The notes beneath the pieces are model-generated. The model worked only from the letters and a program-made list of their open reading frames with translations, was not told where the DNA came from and did not search any database. This document shows positions 51,230 to 59,822 of a stretch of DNA of 64,000 nucleotides, piece by piece (positions within the stretch are counted from its first letter, which is position 1; every line of letters starts with the position of its first letter). The position numbers were made by a program, and so were the translations under genes. Origin of the DNA: CAWDZK01 sp963726615 (lineage in GTDB: Bacteria > Actinomycetota > Actinomycetes > JACCUZ01); contig CAVSCX010000010.1 in NCBI GenBank assembly GCA_963726615.1, positions 310,001 through 374,000 of the forward strand. The letters run 5' to 3'.

Positions 51230-51709
51230 ATGCCGCGCGAGCAGGGACGCAAGGTGGTGGCGCAGAACCGCAAGGCCCGCCACGACTACCACATCGACGA
51301 CGTCTACGAGGCCGGCCTGGTGCTGACCGGGACCGAGGTGAAGTCGCTGCGGGCCGGGCACGCCAACCTCGTCGACGGATACGCCCACATCCGCGACGGC
51401 GAGATGTGGCTGGCCGGTGTGCACATCCCGGAGTACACCGAGGGCACCTGGACCAACCACGAGCCCCGGCGCGAGCGCAAGCTGCTGCTGCACCGCGCCG
51501 AGATCCTCCGACTGATCGGCAAGACCAAGGAGGGCGGCGTGACCCTGATCCCGATGGCGCTCTACTTCAAGGACGGTCGCGCCAAGATCGAGATCGCGCT
51601 GGCCCGCGGCAAGCGCAGCTACGACAAGCGGCAGGCCCTGGCCGAGAAGCAGTCCAAACGGGAGATGCAGCGGGCCCTGTCCCGTCGCAGCAGCGGCAAG
51701 GACGCGTAG
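51230..51709 (+). CDS. smpB: SsrA-binding protein SmpB
   Basis: 159-residue tmRNA-binding protein for trans-translation. Conserved core NRKARHDYHIDDVYEAGLVLTGTEVKSLRAGHANLVDGYA, then YTEGTWTNHEPRRERKLLLHR, IPMALYFKDGRAKIEIALARGK and the basic tail KSYDKRQ-type (RSYDKRQALAEKQSKREMQRAL) that folds into the mRNA channel. ATG 51230 is the natural start; the frame opens upstream only as a shadow. ssrA lies 3.6 kb downstream. Its stop overlaps the DUF2207 start by one base. Confidence 0.95.
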   Translation: MPREQGRKVVAQNRKARHDYHIDDVYEAGLVLTGTEVKSLRAGHANLVDGYAHIRDGEMWLAGVHIPEYTEGTWTNHEPRRERKLLLHRAEILRLIGKTKEGGVTLIPMALYFKDGRAKIEIALARGKRSYDKRQALAEKQSKREMQRALSRRSSGKDA

Positions 51710-53511
51710 TGCGCCGGCTGGCCGCCGCGGTCGCGCTCGTCGGGTGGCTGCTGCTCGTGGCCGGGGGCCCGGCCCACGCGGACGTCGGCGAGCGCATCAC
51801 GTCGTACGACGTCACGCTGACCGTGAACGCCGATGGCAGCCTTGTGGTGCTCGAGGCGATCGGCTACGACTTCGGAGCCAACGAGCGGCACGGCATCCTC
51901 CGCACCATCCCGACCCGGGTGCCGTACGACGACGACAACGACAGGGTCTACGACCTGTCCGAGGTCGCGGTGCTGAGCCCGAGCGGAGCCCCTGACGACG
52001 TCGAGCGCAGCACCACCGGCGGCACCACCACCCTGCGGATCGGTGACCCGGACCGGACCGTCAGCGGCCGGCAGGACTACCGCATCACCTACACCGTCAG
52101 CGGCGCCCTCAACGCGTTCCCGGACCACGCCGAGCTCTACTGGAACGCCATCGGCGCCCAGTGGGACGTGCCGATCGGGTCCGCCTCGGTGGCCGTCGTC
52201 ACCCCGCAGCCGGCCACCCAGCAGGCCTGCTTCGCCGGGCCGTTCGGCAGCGGACTGCCCTGCGGCGGTGCGGCTGCCGACGGGGACCGCGTGACGTTCG
52301 CCCAGCCGGCCGGGCTGGCGCCGTACGAGGCGCTGACGGTCGTCGTCGGGCTGCCGACGGACGCGGTCACCGCGACCGGACCGCACCTCGAGGAGCGCTA
52401 CACCCTGCGACGGGCCCTGACCCCGACGCCGCTGACCGGGACCCTCGCGGGACTGCTGCTCGTCCCCGGCCTCGCGGGGGTCGGCTGGCTGGTGAGCACC
52501 CGCGGCCGGGACCGTCGCTTCGTCGGTCAGACGCCCGGGCTCGCGCCGGTGGGCGGCGGCCCGGACGAGCCGGTGCCGCTGGTGAACCGGGGGGCGGTCG
52601 CGGTGCAGTTCCAGCCGCCGGCCGGTCTGCGTCCGGGGCAGATCGGCACCCTGCTGGACGAGGAGGCCAACGTCGTCGACGTCACGGCCACGATCGTCGA
52701 CCTGGCCGTCCGGGGACACCTGCGCATCGTCGAGCTGGAGCGACCGCACTGGTTCTCGTCGCGGGACTGGCAGCTGGAGAAGCTCTCCGGTGGCGCGGGG
52801 GAGCTGATGGCCTATGAACGCAAGCTCTACGACGGCCTGTTCGAGTCCGGCGACCAGGTGCTGCTCTCGGCGCTGAAGAAGAAGTTCGCGGCGCGGATGT
52901 CGGCGGTGCAGACCGCGCTCTACCAGGACGTCACCGACGCGGGCTGGTTCCGCGGCCGGCCGGACAAGGTGCGCAACGGCTGGCGGGTCCTCGCCTTCGT
53001 CCTCGCAGGTGGCGGGGGGTGGCTCTCGTTCTTCCTGGCCCAGCGGCTGCACTGGGCGCCGGTGGGCATCGCGATCACCCTGGTGGGCGTCGCACTGCTG
53101 GTCGTGGCCGGCCGGATGCCGGCGCGGACCGCCAAGGGGTCGGCGGTGCTCGCGCAGGCGCGCGGCTTCCGCGAGTACATCCGCACCGCGGAAGCCGAGC
53201 AGCTGCGTTTCGAGGAGGGGGCGGACATCTTCAGCCGCTACCTGCCGTACGCAGTGATCTTCGGCGAGACCGAGCGGTGGGTCCGGGTCTTCGGTCCGCT
53301 GGCGGCCGCGGCCGGCACGGCGGGCACGGTCGGCTGGTACAGCGGGCCGAACGGCTGGGACCCGACCCACTTCGGCGAGTCGATGTCCGGGTTCACCTCC
53401 ACCGCGTCCAGCTCGCTCGCGGCCGCGACCCAGTCGTCGTCCGGCGGGTCGGGGTTCTCCGGCGGCTCGTCCGGCGGCGGCGGGGGCGGCGGGGGCGGCG
53501 GCTCCTGGTGA
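51709..53511 (+). CDS. DUF2207 membrane protein
   Basis: 600 residues. Signal peptide (LAAAVALVGWLLLVAGGPAHA), extracellular DUF2207 domain (about 22-235: ERITSYDVTLTVNADGSLVVLEAIGYDF, RHGILRTIPTRVPYD, YRITYTVSGALNAF), TM (LTGTLAGLLLVPGLAGVGWLVS), then a cytoplasmic region (about 290-420). A TM pair (VLAFVLAGGGGWLSFFLAQRL; APVGIAITLVGVALLVVAG) and a Gly/Ser tail ending GGGGGSW complete it. The family is widespread in Gram-positives with no assigned activity. It starts at GTG 51709, overlapping smpB's stop. Confidence 0.85.
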   Translation: MRRLAAAVALVGWLLLVAGGPAHADVGERITSYDVTLTVNADGSLVVLEAIGYDFGANERHGILRTIPTRVPYDDDNDRVYDLSEVAVLSPSGAPDDVERSTTGGTTTLRIGDPDRTVSGRQDYRITYTVSGALNAFPDHAELYWNAIGAQWDVPIGSASVAVVTPQPATQQACFAGPFGSGLPCGGAAADGDRVTFAQPAGLAPYEALTVVVGLPTDAVTATGPHLEERYTLRRALTPTPLTGTLAGLLLVPGLAGVGWLVSTRGRDRRFVGQTPGLAPVGGGPDEPVPLVNRGAVAVQFQPPAGLRPGQIGTLLDEEANVVDVTATIVDLAVRGHLRIVELERPHWFSSRDWQLEKLSGGAGELMAYERKLYDGLFESGDQVLLSALKKKFAARMSAVQTALYQDVTDAGWFRGRPDKVRNGWRVLAFVLAGGGGWLSFFLAQRLHWAPVGIAITLVGVALLVVAGRMPARTAKGSAVLAQARGFREYIRTAEAEQLRFEEGADIFSRYLPYAVIFGETERWVRVFGPLAAAAGTAGTVGWYSGPNGWDPTHFGESMSGFTSTASSSLAAATQSSSGGSGFSGGSSGGGGGGGGGGSW

Positions 53512-53527
53512 CGGCAGCCGCCAGTCG

Positions 53528-55156
53528 CTAGCCCCCCGCGGGCTGGAACGTGTCGGCCGCGACCTGGAGGACCTGCTGGGTCTGCTCCGAGGACCACTCG
53601 GAGTCCGGTGTCGAGTAGTAGAGCGCGTAGCCGTGGGTGTCGTCGGTGACGAACCCGCGGTTGCGCACGTGGATTGTCGCGCCGTTCTCGACGAAGGTGA
53701 ACTCCCAGTCGGCGGCGCTCCAGCCGCGGTAGTCGACCGCCTCGATGCCGATGCGCTGGTAGCTGCCCAGCCGCTTGCTGACCGACTTCTCCTGCTTCTC
53801 CCAGTCGGCCTTGGGGTCGTCCTTCGGCTTGTCGGTCTGGTCGATCCGCAGGAACGACGCGCCGTCGGGTGAGGAGATGTCGACGGCGGTCTTGCTCTGT
53901 TGCTGCGCGGACCACCCGTCCGGAACGGCGACCGAGAAGCCGCTCGCGTCCTCGTACCGCTGGTAGCCGTCCGGCACCCCGTCGGACGCCGGGGAGGCCG
54001 GCTTGGGGCTCGACGTCTTCGGCGCCGTCGGGGACCCCGCCGGACTGCTCGCCTTGGTGGAGCCGGAGGTCGACGGCTCGGGCTTCGAGGTCGGCCCGGT
54101 CGCGCCCGGGTCGCCGTCCTGGGTGACGACGAGCGCCACCAGGCCGCCGATCAGGAGCACCGCGAGCAGCAACGCCGCGCCGAGCAGGCCGCGGCGCGGA
54201 CCCCGCCCGGCCGGGCCGGTGACGTAGGTGCCCGGCGGCGGCTCGTCCCGCCGGATCGCCGAGGCCGGAACCGCCGCGGTGCCGTCGGCGGGCTCGACCG
54301 GGACGGTGGGGGCCACCGCCGCGCCCCCGGAACGGTCGGCCGCGGCCTGCCGGAGCAGCGCGCGCGTCGGCTCGATGCCGGTGCGGTCCGCCGGGTCCTT
54401 GGCCATCAGCCCCTTGACCGCCTCGGCCAGCGGGCCGCCCGCCGACAGCGGGGGGACCGGGTCAGAGATCACTGCGGTCAGTGTGCCGAGGGCGTTGTCC
54501 GACTCGAACGGTGGCCGCCCCTCGGCGGCCGCGAACAAGGTCGCGCCCAGCGACCACAGGTCGCTCTCCGGGCCGAAGGCCCGTCCCCGGGCCCGCTCCG
54601 GCGGCATGTAGGCGGGGGAGCCGAGGACGACCCCGGTGGAGGTGAGCGCGGGGTCGCCCGCCGTCGTCGCGATACCGAAGTCGGTGAGCACGGCCCGGCC
54701 CTCTTCGGTGACGAGCACGTTGCTCGGCTTCACGTCGCGGTGGACCACACCCTGCGCGTGCGCGGCCTCGAGAGCGCTCAGCACGTCCAGCCCGACCTCG
54801 GCCACCCGGTGGGGCGGGAGGGCCCCGGCGTCCCGCATGAGCTCGGCCAGCGTGCGCGTGGACAGCAGCTCCATCACGATCCAGGGCCGGTCGTCCTCCT
54901 CCACCACGTCGTAGGTCGTGACCACGTTGGGGTGGCTCAGACGCGCCGTGGCCCGGGCCTCGCGCATGGTGCGTTCACGCAGCCCGGCCAGCTCGTCCCG
55001 GCCCAGCTCCGGCGGGAAGCGGACCTCCTTGACCGCCACCTGGCGGTTCAGGACGTCGTCGTGCGCCTCCCAGACGGTGCCCATGCCGCCCTGTCCGATG
55101 GAGCGGACGAGGCGGTAGCGCCCGCTGAGGAGGCGCTGGTCGTCGGTCGTGTTCAT
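53528..55156 (-). CDS. transmembrane Ser/Thr protein kinase (PknB-type)
   Basis: 542 residues. Kinase domain 10-265: glycine loop IGQGGMGTVWEA, catalytic Lys in VAVKEVRF, catalytic loop VVHRDVKPSNVL, DFG in LTDFGIATTA, activation-loop Thr in DPALTSTGVVLGSPAYMPPE. A juxtamembrane segment follows, one TM (LLGAALLLAVLLIGGLVALVV, about 345), a Ser/Pro/Thr-rich stalk, and an extracellular domain (about 415-540: GFSVAVPDGWSAQQQS) unlike PASTA repeats. Senses an unknown external signal. The FHA domain of the ATPase at 18387-22715 is one conceivable reader of such kinases. ATG 55156. Confidence 0.92.
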   Translation of the reverse strand: MNTTDDQRLLSGRYRLVRSIGQGGMGTVWEAHDDVLNRQVAVKEVRFPPELGRDELAGLRERTMREARATARLSHPNVVTTYDVVEEDDRPWIVMELLSTRTLAELMRDAGALPPHRVAEVGLDVLSALEAAHAQGVVHRDVKPSNVLVTEEGRAVLTDFGIATTAGDPALTSTGVVLGSPAYMPPERARGRAFGPESDLWSLGATLFAAAEGRPPFESDNALGTLTAVISDPVPPLSAGGPLAEAVKGLMAKDPADRTGIEPTRALLRQAAADRSGGAAVAPTVPVEPADGTAAVPASAIRRDEPPPGTYVTGPAGRGPRRGLLGAALLLAVLLIGGLVALVVTQDGDPGATGPTSKPEPSTSGSTKASSPAGSPTAPKTSSPKPASPASDGVPDGYQRYEDASGFSVAVPDGWSAQQQSKTAVDISSPDGASFLRIDQTDKPKDDPKADWEKQEKSVSKRLGSYQRIGIEAVDYRGWSAADWEFTFVENGATIHVRNRGFVTDDTHGYALYYSTPDSEWSSEQTQQVLQVAADTFQPAGG

Positions 55157-55215
55157 CCGCGCGTCTGTACCCAGCCTGCGCCGGGCGATGCACGCCGGCG
55201 GGTGACTCGTTCCCA

Positions 55216-55245
55216 TTGGCCGTGCGGCGGCAAGCCTCGTAGACT
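55216..55245 (+). promoter_or_regulatory. ssrA promoter
   Basis: TTGGCC (55216-55221), 18-bp spacer, TAGACT (55240-55245); transcription would begin near 55252, about 11 nt before the mature 5' end of tmRNA. A good sigma-A-type promoter for a highly expressed RNA. Confidence 0.6.
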
Positions 55246-55262
55246 GGCGGGACAACTGCACA

Positions 55263-55634
55263 GGGGGTGAATGGTCTCGACTTCGGCTGTGAAGTCAGGG
55301 GAAGCGGGCCGAGGATGGCTGGGACGATCTCGCAAACCATTCCCAGCACACCAACAAGCGCCGATTCCAATCAGCGCGCCTTCGCCCTCGCTGCCTAAGT
55401 AGCGAGAGCAGGCTGTCAGCCCGGGACTGCCTTCGGCCCGGATCCTGGCATCAGCAAGAAGGCTCAACTGCGCGACCCGGCCGCGGGGTCGCGCAGGACA
55501 CCTCACAGCGGCTGGGCCTGTCAGCAGCTTGCCTGCGTGACTGCTGGGGCCGAGAAACGCGATTGCAGGCTGCGCCCGGAGAAGCCCTTTCTCTGCACCG
55601 AAGGACGCGGGTTCGATTCCCGCCACCTCCACCG
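55263..55634 (+). ncRNA. ssrA: transfer-messenger RNA (tmRNA)
   Basis: Ribosome-rescue RNA. The 5' end GGGGGTGAATGGTCTCGACTTCG pairs with the 3' tRNA-like part: T-arm GGGTTCGATTCCC and acceptor CACCTCC with the discriminator A. The tag reading frame runs 55360-55398 and encodes ADSNQRAFALAA then TAA, closely like the mycobacterial ADSHQRDYALAA; the LAA end targets products to ClpXP. Pseudoknot-forming GC stems lie between. The genomic 3' sequence is ACCG rather than ACCA, so the terminal A must be added or repaired by CCA-adding enzyme. Partner gene smpB is 3.6 kb upstream. Confidence 0.96.
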
Positions 55635-55641
55635 ACCCACT

Positions 55642-55657
55642 GAGGCGGTTCTGCCTC
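55642..55657 (+). terminator. hairpin after ssrA
   Basis: GAGGC-GGTTCT-GCCTC, 5-bp stem, 8 nt after the tmRNA 3' end. Short, but well placed as the ssrA terminator. Confidence 0.4.
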
Positions 55658-55726
55658 CCGGGCTGCGCGGCCTCGGGCAGCGCGAGCGCCCGGTGCCGAC
55701 CCCGGCACCGGGCCGCCCTCGACCTC

Positions 55727-56671
55727 TCAGCCCCAGTCGCTGCCGCGCGCGCGGACGCCGTCCTGACTGAAGATCTTCTTCTGATGGGTGCCGTCCGGGT
55801 GCATCTTCCAGAGACCGGACGCGCCTGTCACGTTGTCCTGAAGGCGGTAGACGATCCACCGCCCGTCCGGCGAGTACGAGCCCGCGAAGGCGCTCATCCG
55901 GCCGCCGGTGAAGTGCGTGAGCATCGTCACCCCGGTGCCGTCGGCACCGACCGTGCCGATGTTGGCGGTGAGAACACCCGTGACGGGGTCGGCGTTGGCG
56001 TCACGGGTGAAGACCAGCCGACGGCTGTCGGGGGACCAGGCGTGCTTGATGGCGATGTCCCAGGACGGCGGCAGGAGGTCGCGCTGGCGTCGGCCGTCAG
56101 CGTTCGCGACCGTCAGCGCCTGCTGGAACTCCACGCCGTGGTCCACGCGCACGAAGGACACCTGGCGACCGTCGGGTGAGACGTTGGGGTCCGTGTGTCC
56201 GTCGGGTGCCGCCGACGTGACCCGCCGCTCGCGCCCGCCGCCGGTCAGCTGCGAGAACAGCGAGTCGTCATCGGCACAGTCGTACCTCTCGTAGAGGATC
56301 CGACGGCCATCCGCGCTGAAGACCGGCTGACCCTGGAAGCACCCGGAGGCGGGCAACGTCCGCAGGTTCCTGCCGTCAGCGCCGATGACCGCGACAAGAC
56401 CGGCGTCCGGCGTACCCCACTCGAAAGTGATCGAGCGGCCGTCGGGCGACCAGTCGGGGTTCACCGCCTCACCGTCGACGTTGGTCAGCTGTGTCAGGTG
56501 CGAGCCGTCGGGCCTGATCGTCCACAACTGCGTGCCGTCGCCGGTCTCGGCCCCGAAGACGATTCTTCCCGCGCGATGGCGGTGCTCGTCGTCGGCAGAC
56601 GCGACTGCCGGTGGCGCCAGCAGAGCCACGACGGCCAGCGTGGCCGCGGATGCCGCAAGACGTGCGCTCAT
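55727..56671 (-). CDS. secreted TolB-like beta-propeller (PD40) protein
   Basis: 314 residues. Signal peptide LAASAATLAVVALLAPPAVASA. Repeated WD40-like PD40 blades follow: LWTIRPDGSHLTQLTN, NPDWSPDGRSITFEW, QPVFSADGRRILYERYDC, DPNVSPDGRQVSFVR, HAWSPDSRRLVFTRD, GSYSPDGRWIVYRL. About six blades. There is no catalytic domain attached. Extracellular, likely protein-protein or ligand binding; no Tol-Pal system is expected here. ATG 56671 follows GGAGGGAG. Confidence 0.82.
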   Translation of the reverse strand: MSARLAASAATLAVVALLAPPAVASADDEHRHRAGRIVFGAETGDGTQLWTIRPDGSHLTQLTNVDGEAVNPDWSPDGRSITFEWGTPDAGLVAVIGADGRNLRTLPASGCFQGQPVFSADGRRILYERYDCADDDSLFSQLTGGGRERRVTSAAPDGHTDPNVSPDGRQVSFVRVDHGVEFQQALTVANADGRRQRDLLPPSWDIAIKHAWSPDSRRLVFTRDANADPVTGVLTANIGTVGADGTGVTMLTHFTGGRMSAFAGSYSPDGRWIVYRLQDNVTGASGLWKMHPDGTHQKKIFSQDGVRARGSDWG

Positions 56672-56990
56672 GGCGGATCTCCCTCCGTCCGTGGCGCACC
56701 CTCCGGTCGGCGGGTGCGCGTCCCCCGACGGTGCGCTCGATCGCACCAGCCGCCATCGGGGAAAGCCCTTACCGGTCCGCCTCGTGCCCGAGGGGCTTCC
56801 CTCGGCGCCGTCGAGCTCGCCGCCGGCGTGACTGCTCCAGCTCGGTCATGCGCCAGCCGAGCTGTCACATCCCGGTTCCACGTCCGAGAACATGCCACCG
56901 ACCAACGAGCCGACCAGCCAACCGACCGAAGGTCGCGCGGGTGCCCGGGCGGCCCTGCCTCGGCCTTCCCCTCGCCCCTAGGTTGTGCGG
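56672..56990. other. 319-bp gap between the PD40 and DUF1905 genes
   Basis: Divergent intergenic region. It holds the TAGGTT -10 box at 56979-56984 (6 nt before ATG 56991, leaderless) and loosely repeated CCGACC motifs around 56895-56935. No gene or RNA is recognised in it. Confidence 0.5.
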
Positions 56991-57278
56991 ATGGATCTCG
57001 AGTTCAGGGGCGAGGTGTGGTTCTGGCGGGGCCCGTCGCCGTACCACTTCGTCACGGTGCCCGAGCGGGAGAGCGCCGCGCTCGGCGAGCTCTCGGCCGA
57101 GGTCACGTACGGCTGGGGGATGATCCCCGTCGCGGCCCGGATCGGGTCGACCCGGTGGACGACCTCACTGTTCCCCAAGGACGGTGGCTACATCGTGCCG
57201 CTGAAGGACAAGGTCCGCGATGCCGAGCAGCTCGATGTCGGCGACGCGGTGACGCTGCACCTCGTCGTCGACGTCTGA
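56991..57278 (+). CDS. DUF1905 domain-containing protein
   Basis: 95 residues forming the small DUF1905 beta-barrel: DLEFRGEVWFWRGPSPYHFVTVP, EVTYGWGMIPVAARIGSTRWTTSLFPKDGGYIVPLKDKVRDAE and DAVTLHLVVDV. Family function is unknown; some members are fused to a YdeI/OmpD-associated domain, absent here. ATG 56991 preceded by TAGGTT at 6 nt. GTG 56985 in frame would fall in the promoter. Confidence 0.85.
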   Translation: MDLEFRGEVWFWRGPSPYHFVTVPERESAALGELSAEVTYGWGMIPVAARIGSTRWTTSLFPKDGGYIVPLKDKVRDAEQLDVGDAVTLHLVVDV

Positions 57279-57332
57279 ACCCGCCGGCCCGCACAGAGGC
57301 CGCCGGCCGGCGGCTCAGGGACCGCCCCCGCG

Positions 57333-57701
57333 ATGCCGACATTGCGTGACGTGACCTCCGCTCGCCCGACGGCCGAGGAGCCGACGCGACCAGGGAAGCC
57401 CGGCTGGTACTGGGACCCCTGGGAGCTGCCGCACAACCTGGAGCTGCGCGACCGGTGGCGCCGGCAGGTCATCATCACCGGCCCGGACAACTTCCTGCTG
57501 CGCCGCTGGGACGGTCAGATGTGGACCTCGGAGACGCTCGGCGACTATCAGCTGGTCCGGGGCGGGATGCCGCACTTCTTCGGCCCGACCACACGGATCC
57601 GCCCGCTGACGCCGGAGCAGGGTGCCCGCAACCTGAAGATCTGGGCGGTGCTGATGGCGCTCAGCTGCCTGGGCTGGGTCGCCGCGATGCTGCTCGGCTG
57701 A
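57333..57701 (+). CDS. small membrane protein with DUF2510-like N-terminus
   Basis: 122 residues. The central GKPGWYWDPWELPHNLELRD...LLRRWDGQMWTSETLG resembles the DUF2510 pattern (GWYxDP...RWWDGxxWT) with an insertion. One C-terminal TM helix (IWAVLMALSCLGWVAAMLLG) ends the protein. Role unknown. ATG 57333; GTG 57351 is an alternative. It converges with the F420 oxidoreductase gene. Confidence 0.65.
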   Translation: MPTLRDVTSARPTAEEPTRPGKPGWYWDPWELPHNLELRDRWRRQVIITGPDNFLLRRWDGQMWTSETLGDYQLVRGGMPHFFGPTTRIRPLTPEQGARNLKIWAVLMALSCLGWVAAMLLG

Positions 57702-57717
57702 GGCCTGTCACCCGCGG

Positions 57718-58720
57718 TCAGCGGACCAGCTTGGGCAGGACCTCGCGGCCGAAGACCTCGATCCACTCGGGCTGGTTGCGGCCGACGTTGTGCAGGTACA
57801 CCCGGTCGAAGCCGAGGTCGACGAACTTCTGGATGTGCGCCCTATGGACGTCGGGGTCGGCCGAGATGACCATCCGGCCCTCGAAGTCCTCGGGCCGGAC
57901 GAGGGCGGCCATCGCCGCGAAGTCGTGCGGCGAGCGGATGTCGGCCTTGGCGAACTTCATGCCGCCGTTGGGCCACTCGGTCATCGCGTTGGCCAGCGCC
58001 TGCTCGTCGGTACTCGGCCCAGGACAGGTGCAGCTGCAGCACCTTCGGCATCGTGTCGGGGTCCTTACCGGCCTCGCGGGCGCCCTCGGCGAACTTGTCG
58101 AACAGGCCGCCGATCTTCGAGAGCGGAGCCCCGACGGTGATGATGCCGTCGGCGTGCTTCCCGGTCCGCTTCGCGTTGACCGGTCCGGCAGTGGCGACAA
58201 GCACCGGCGGGGGAGTGGCGGGCATCGTCCAGAGCCGGGTCGACTCCAGGGTGAAGAACCGGCCCCGGTGCTTGACGTCCTTGCCGGCGACGGATGCGCC
58301 GAACAGCTTGGTGATGACGTCGATCGCCTCGAACATCCGCAGCGACCGCTCGGCGGCCTCCGGCCAGTAGCCGCCGATCACGTGCTCGTTGAGCGCCTCG
58401 CCGGCACCGACGCCGAGCCAGTGCCGGCCGGGGTACATGGCCTCCAGGGTCGCCGAGGCCTGCGCGACGACGGCCGGGTGGAACCGGAACGACGGGCAGG
58501 TGACGCCGGGACCGAGGTCCCCGGTCGTCCGCTCGCCCACCGCGGCGAGCACGTTCCACACGAAGGACGACTGGCCCTGCTGGGGCACCCAGGGCTGGAA
58601 GTGGTCGGCCGCCATGCAGCCGGAGAACCCGTGCTGCTCGGCCAGCGCCGTGAGCTCGACCGCCTCCCGGGGCCCGAACTGCTCGAGCATCGCGGCGTAG
58701 CCCACCGTCAGTCCCGCCAT
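57718..58720 (-). pseudogene. F420-dependent glucose-6-phosphate dehydrogenase-like oxidoreductase, frameshifted
   Basis: LLM-class F420-dependent oxidoreductase, about 333 residues if whole. The 5' part (58720 to about 58013) encodes VGYAAMLEQFGPREAVELTALAEQHGFSG, ADHFQPWVPQQGQS and GVGAGEALNEHVIGGYWPE. The 3' part (to 57718) encodes TDEQALANAMTEWPNGGMKFAKADIRS...VISADPDVHRAHIQKFVDLGFDRVYLHNVG in another frame. Deleting the single A at 58012 (plus strand) restores the expected SWAETDEQAL junction. Either a sequencing error or a young pseudogene; otherwise every conserved segment is present. F420 use is inferred from family. Confidence 0.82.
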
Positions 58721-58812
58721 GCGTCGATCCTTGCACCCCTCGACGGCCGGCCTGGGCTGGCCTAGCGTCGGGACTGGCCGGCCAGTGCGGTCAGCCAGGG
58801 AGAAGGTGCCCC

Positions 58813-59421
58813 ATGTTCGTCCAGGTGATCGAGGGCTCTACCAGTGACGCTGCAGCAGTCCGGGCCGCGTTCCAGCGCTGGGTCGACGAGCTGGCGCCGG
58901 GTGCGAACGGCTGGCTCGGGACGACGGCCGGCGTGACGACCGACGGTCGGGTGGTGGCCGTTGCGCGCTTCGACTCGGAGGAGTCCGCCCGCCGCAACAG
59001 CGACCGGGCCGAGCAGGGCGAGTGGTGGGCGGAGACGGCGAAGCTGCTCGACGGCGAGGCGTCCTTCCGGGACAGCACCAGGGTCCTCGTCGACGTACGC
59101 GGGGACCCGGACCAGGCCGGGTTCGTCCAGGTCATGCAGGGAGGCAGCACCGACCCCGAACGCGCGTGGAAGCTGATGGAGGAGGACGACACCGACTGGT
59201 CGGCCTTCCGCCCCGACATCCTCGGCAGTCTCAGTCTCGGGCACGCCGATGGCGGCTGGACGATGGTCAACTACTTCACCTCGGAAGCAGCAGCCCGCGA
59301 GGGCGAGCAGAAGGATGCTCCGCCCGAGCTGCAGCGGCAGATGGAGGAGCTGATGTCCCTCAGCAACGGCGAGCCGGAGTTCATCGACCTGCCGGAGCCG
59401 TGGTTCTGGTCGCCGCGCTGA
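58813..59421 (+). CDS. protein of unknown function, possible tandem ferredoxin-like (ABM) domains
   Basis: 202 residues, soluble. Two halves look alike: MFVQVIEGSTSDAAAVRAAFQRW...VVAVARFDSEESAR and GFVQVMQGGSTDPERAWKLM...WTMVNYFTSEAAAREGEQ. This suggests a duplicated dimeric alpha/beta-barrel fold (as in antibiotic-biosynthesis monooxygenase domains), but no catalytic residue is identifiable. Good Shine-Dalgarno (GGGAGAAGG) before ATG 58813. Convergent with the VOC gene. Confidence 0.65.
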   Translation: MFVQVIEGSTSDAAAVRAAFQRWVDELAPGANGWLGTTAGVTTDGRVVAVARFDSEESARRNSDRAEQGEWWAETAKLLDGEASFRDSTRVLVDVRGDPDQAGFVQVMQGGSTDPERAWKLMEEDDTDWSAFRPDILGSLSLGHADGGWTMVNYFTSEAAAREGEQKDAPPELQRQMEELMSLSNGEPEFIDLPEPWFWSPR

Positions 59422-59426
59422 CCCCG

Positions 59427-59822
59427 TCAGGCGTTGACCGGAGGCGCCCAGGACGGCCGGTCGATCAGGCAGAACGGGTGTCCGGCGGGGTCGGCGTAGA
59501 CGTCCGCGTCGTCGTCCGGGGCCGAGAGCCGCGTGGCTCCGAGCTGTTCGACCGATGCCCGGGCGGACCGCCTGTCGTCAACCATGACGTCGACGTGCCA
59601 CTGCTGCGGCCGCGCCGGGTCCCCCCAGACCGGTGGCTGATGGTCCGGTGCGAGCTGGAATGCGAGCCCGGACGCTCGGTCCGAGACGGCCACCACGACC
59701 CAGTCGTCCGAGTCGTACGTGATGGGTGCGCCGAGCAGCGCCGACCAGAACGCCGCCACGGCGCGTGGGTCCCTGCAGTCGAGCACCGCGTGGTGCAGCC
59801 GCCCGACGGGCACGCCCTTCAC
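59427..59822 (-). CDS. VOC family (glyoxalase-like) protein
   Basis: 131 residues with two beta-alpha-beta-beta-beta modules: RLHHAVLDCRDPRAVAAFWSALLGAPITYDSDDW and QQWHVDVMVDDRRSARASVEQLGATRL...VYADPAGHPFCLID. The candidate metal ligands of the VOC fold (His in LHHAV, His in WHVDV, Asp in ADPAGHPF) are partly present. The substrate is unknown; drug-binding or dioxygenase-like roles are both possible. GTG 59822 overlaps the stop of the cupin gene (GTGA at 59819-59822). Confidence 0.8.
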   Translation of the reverse strand: MKGVPVGRLHHAVLDCRDPRAVAAFWSALLGAPITYDSDDWVVVAVSDRASGLAFQLAPDHQPPVWGDPARPQQWHVDVMVDDRRSARASVEQLGATRLSAPDDDADVYADPAGHPFCLIDRPSWAPPVNA

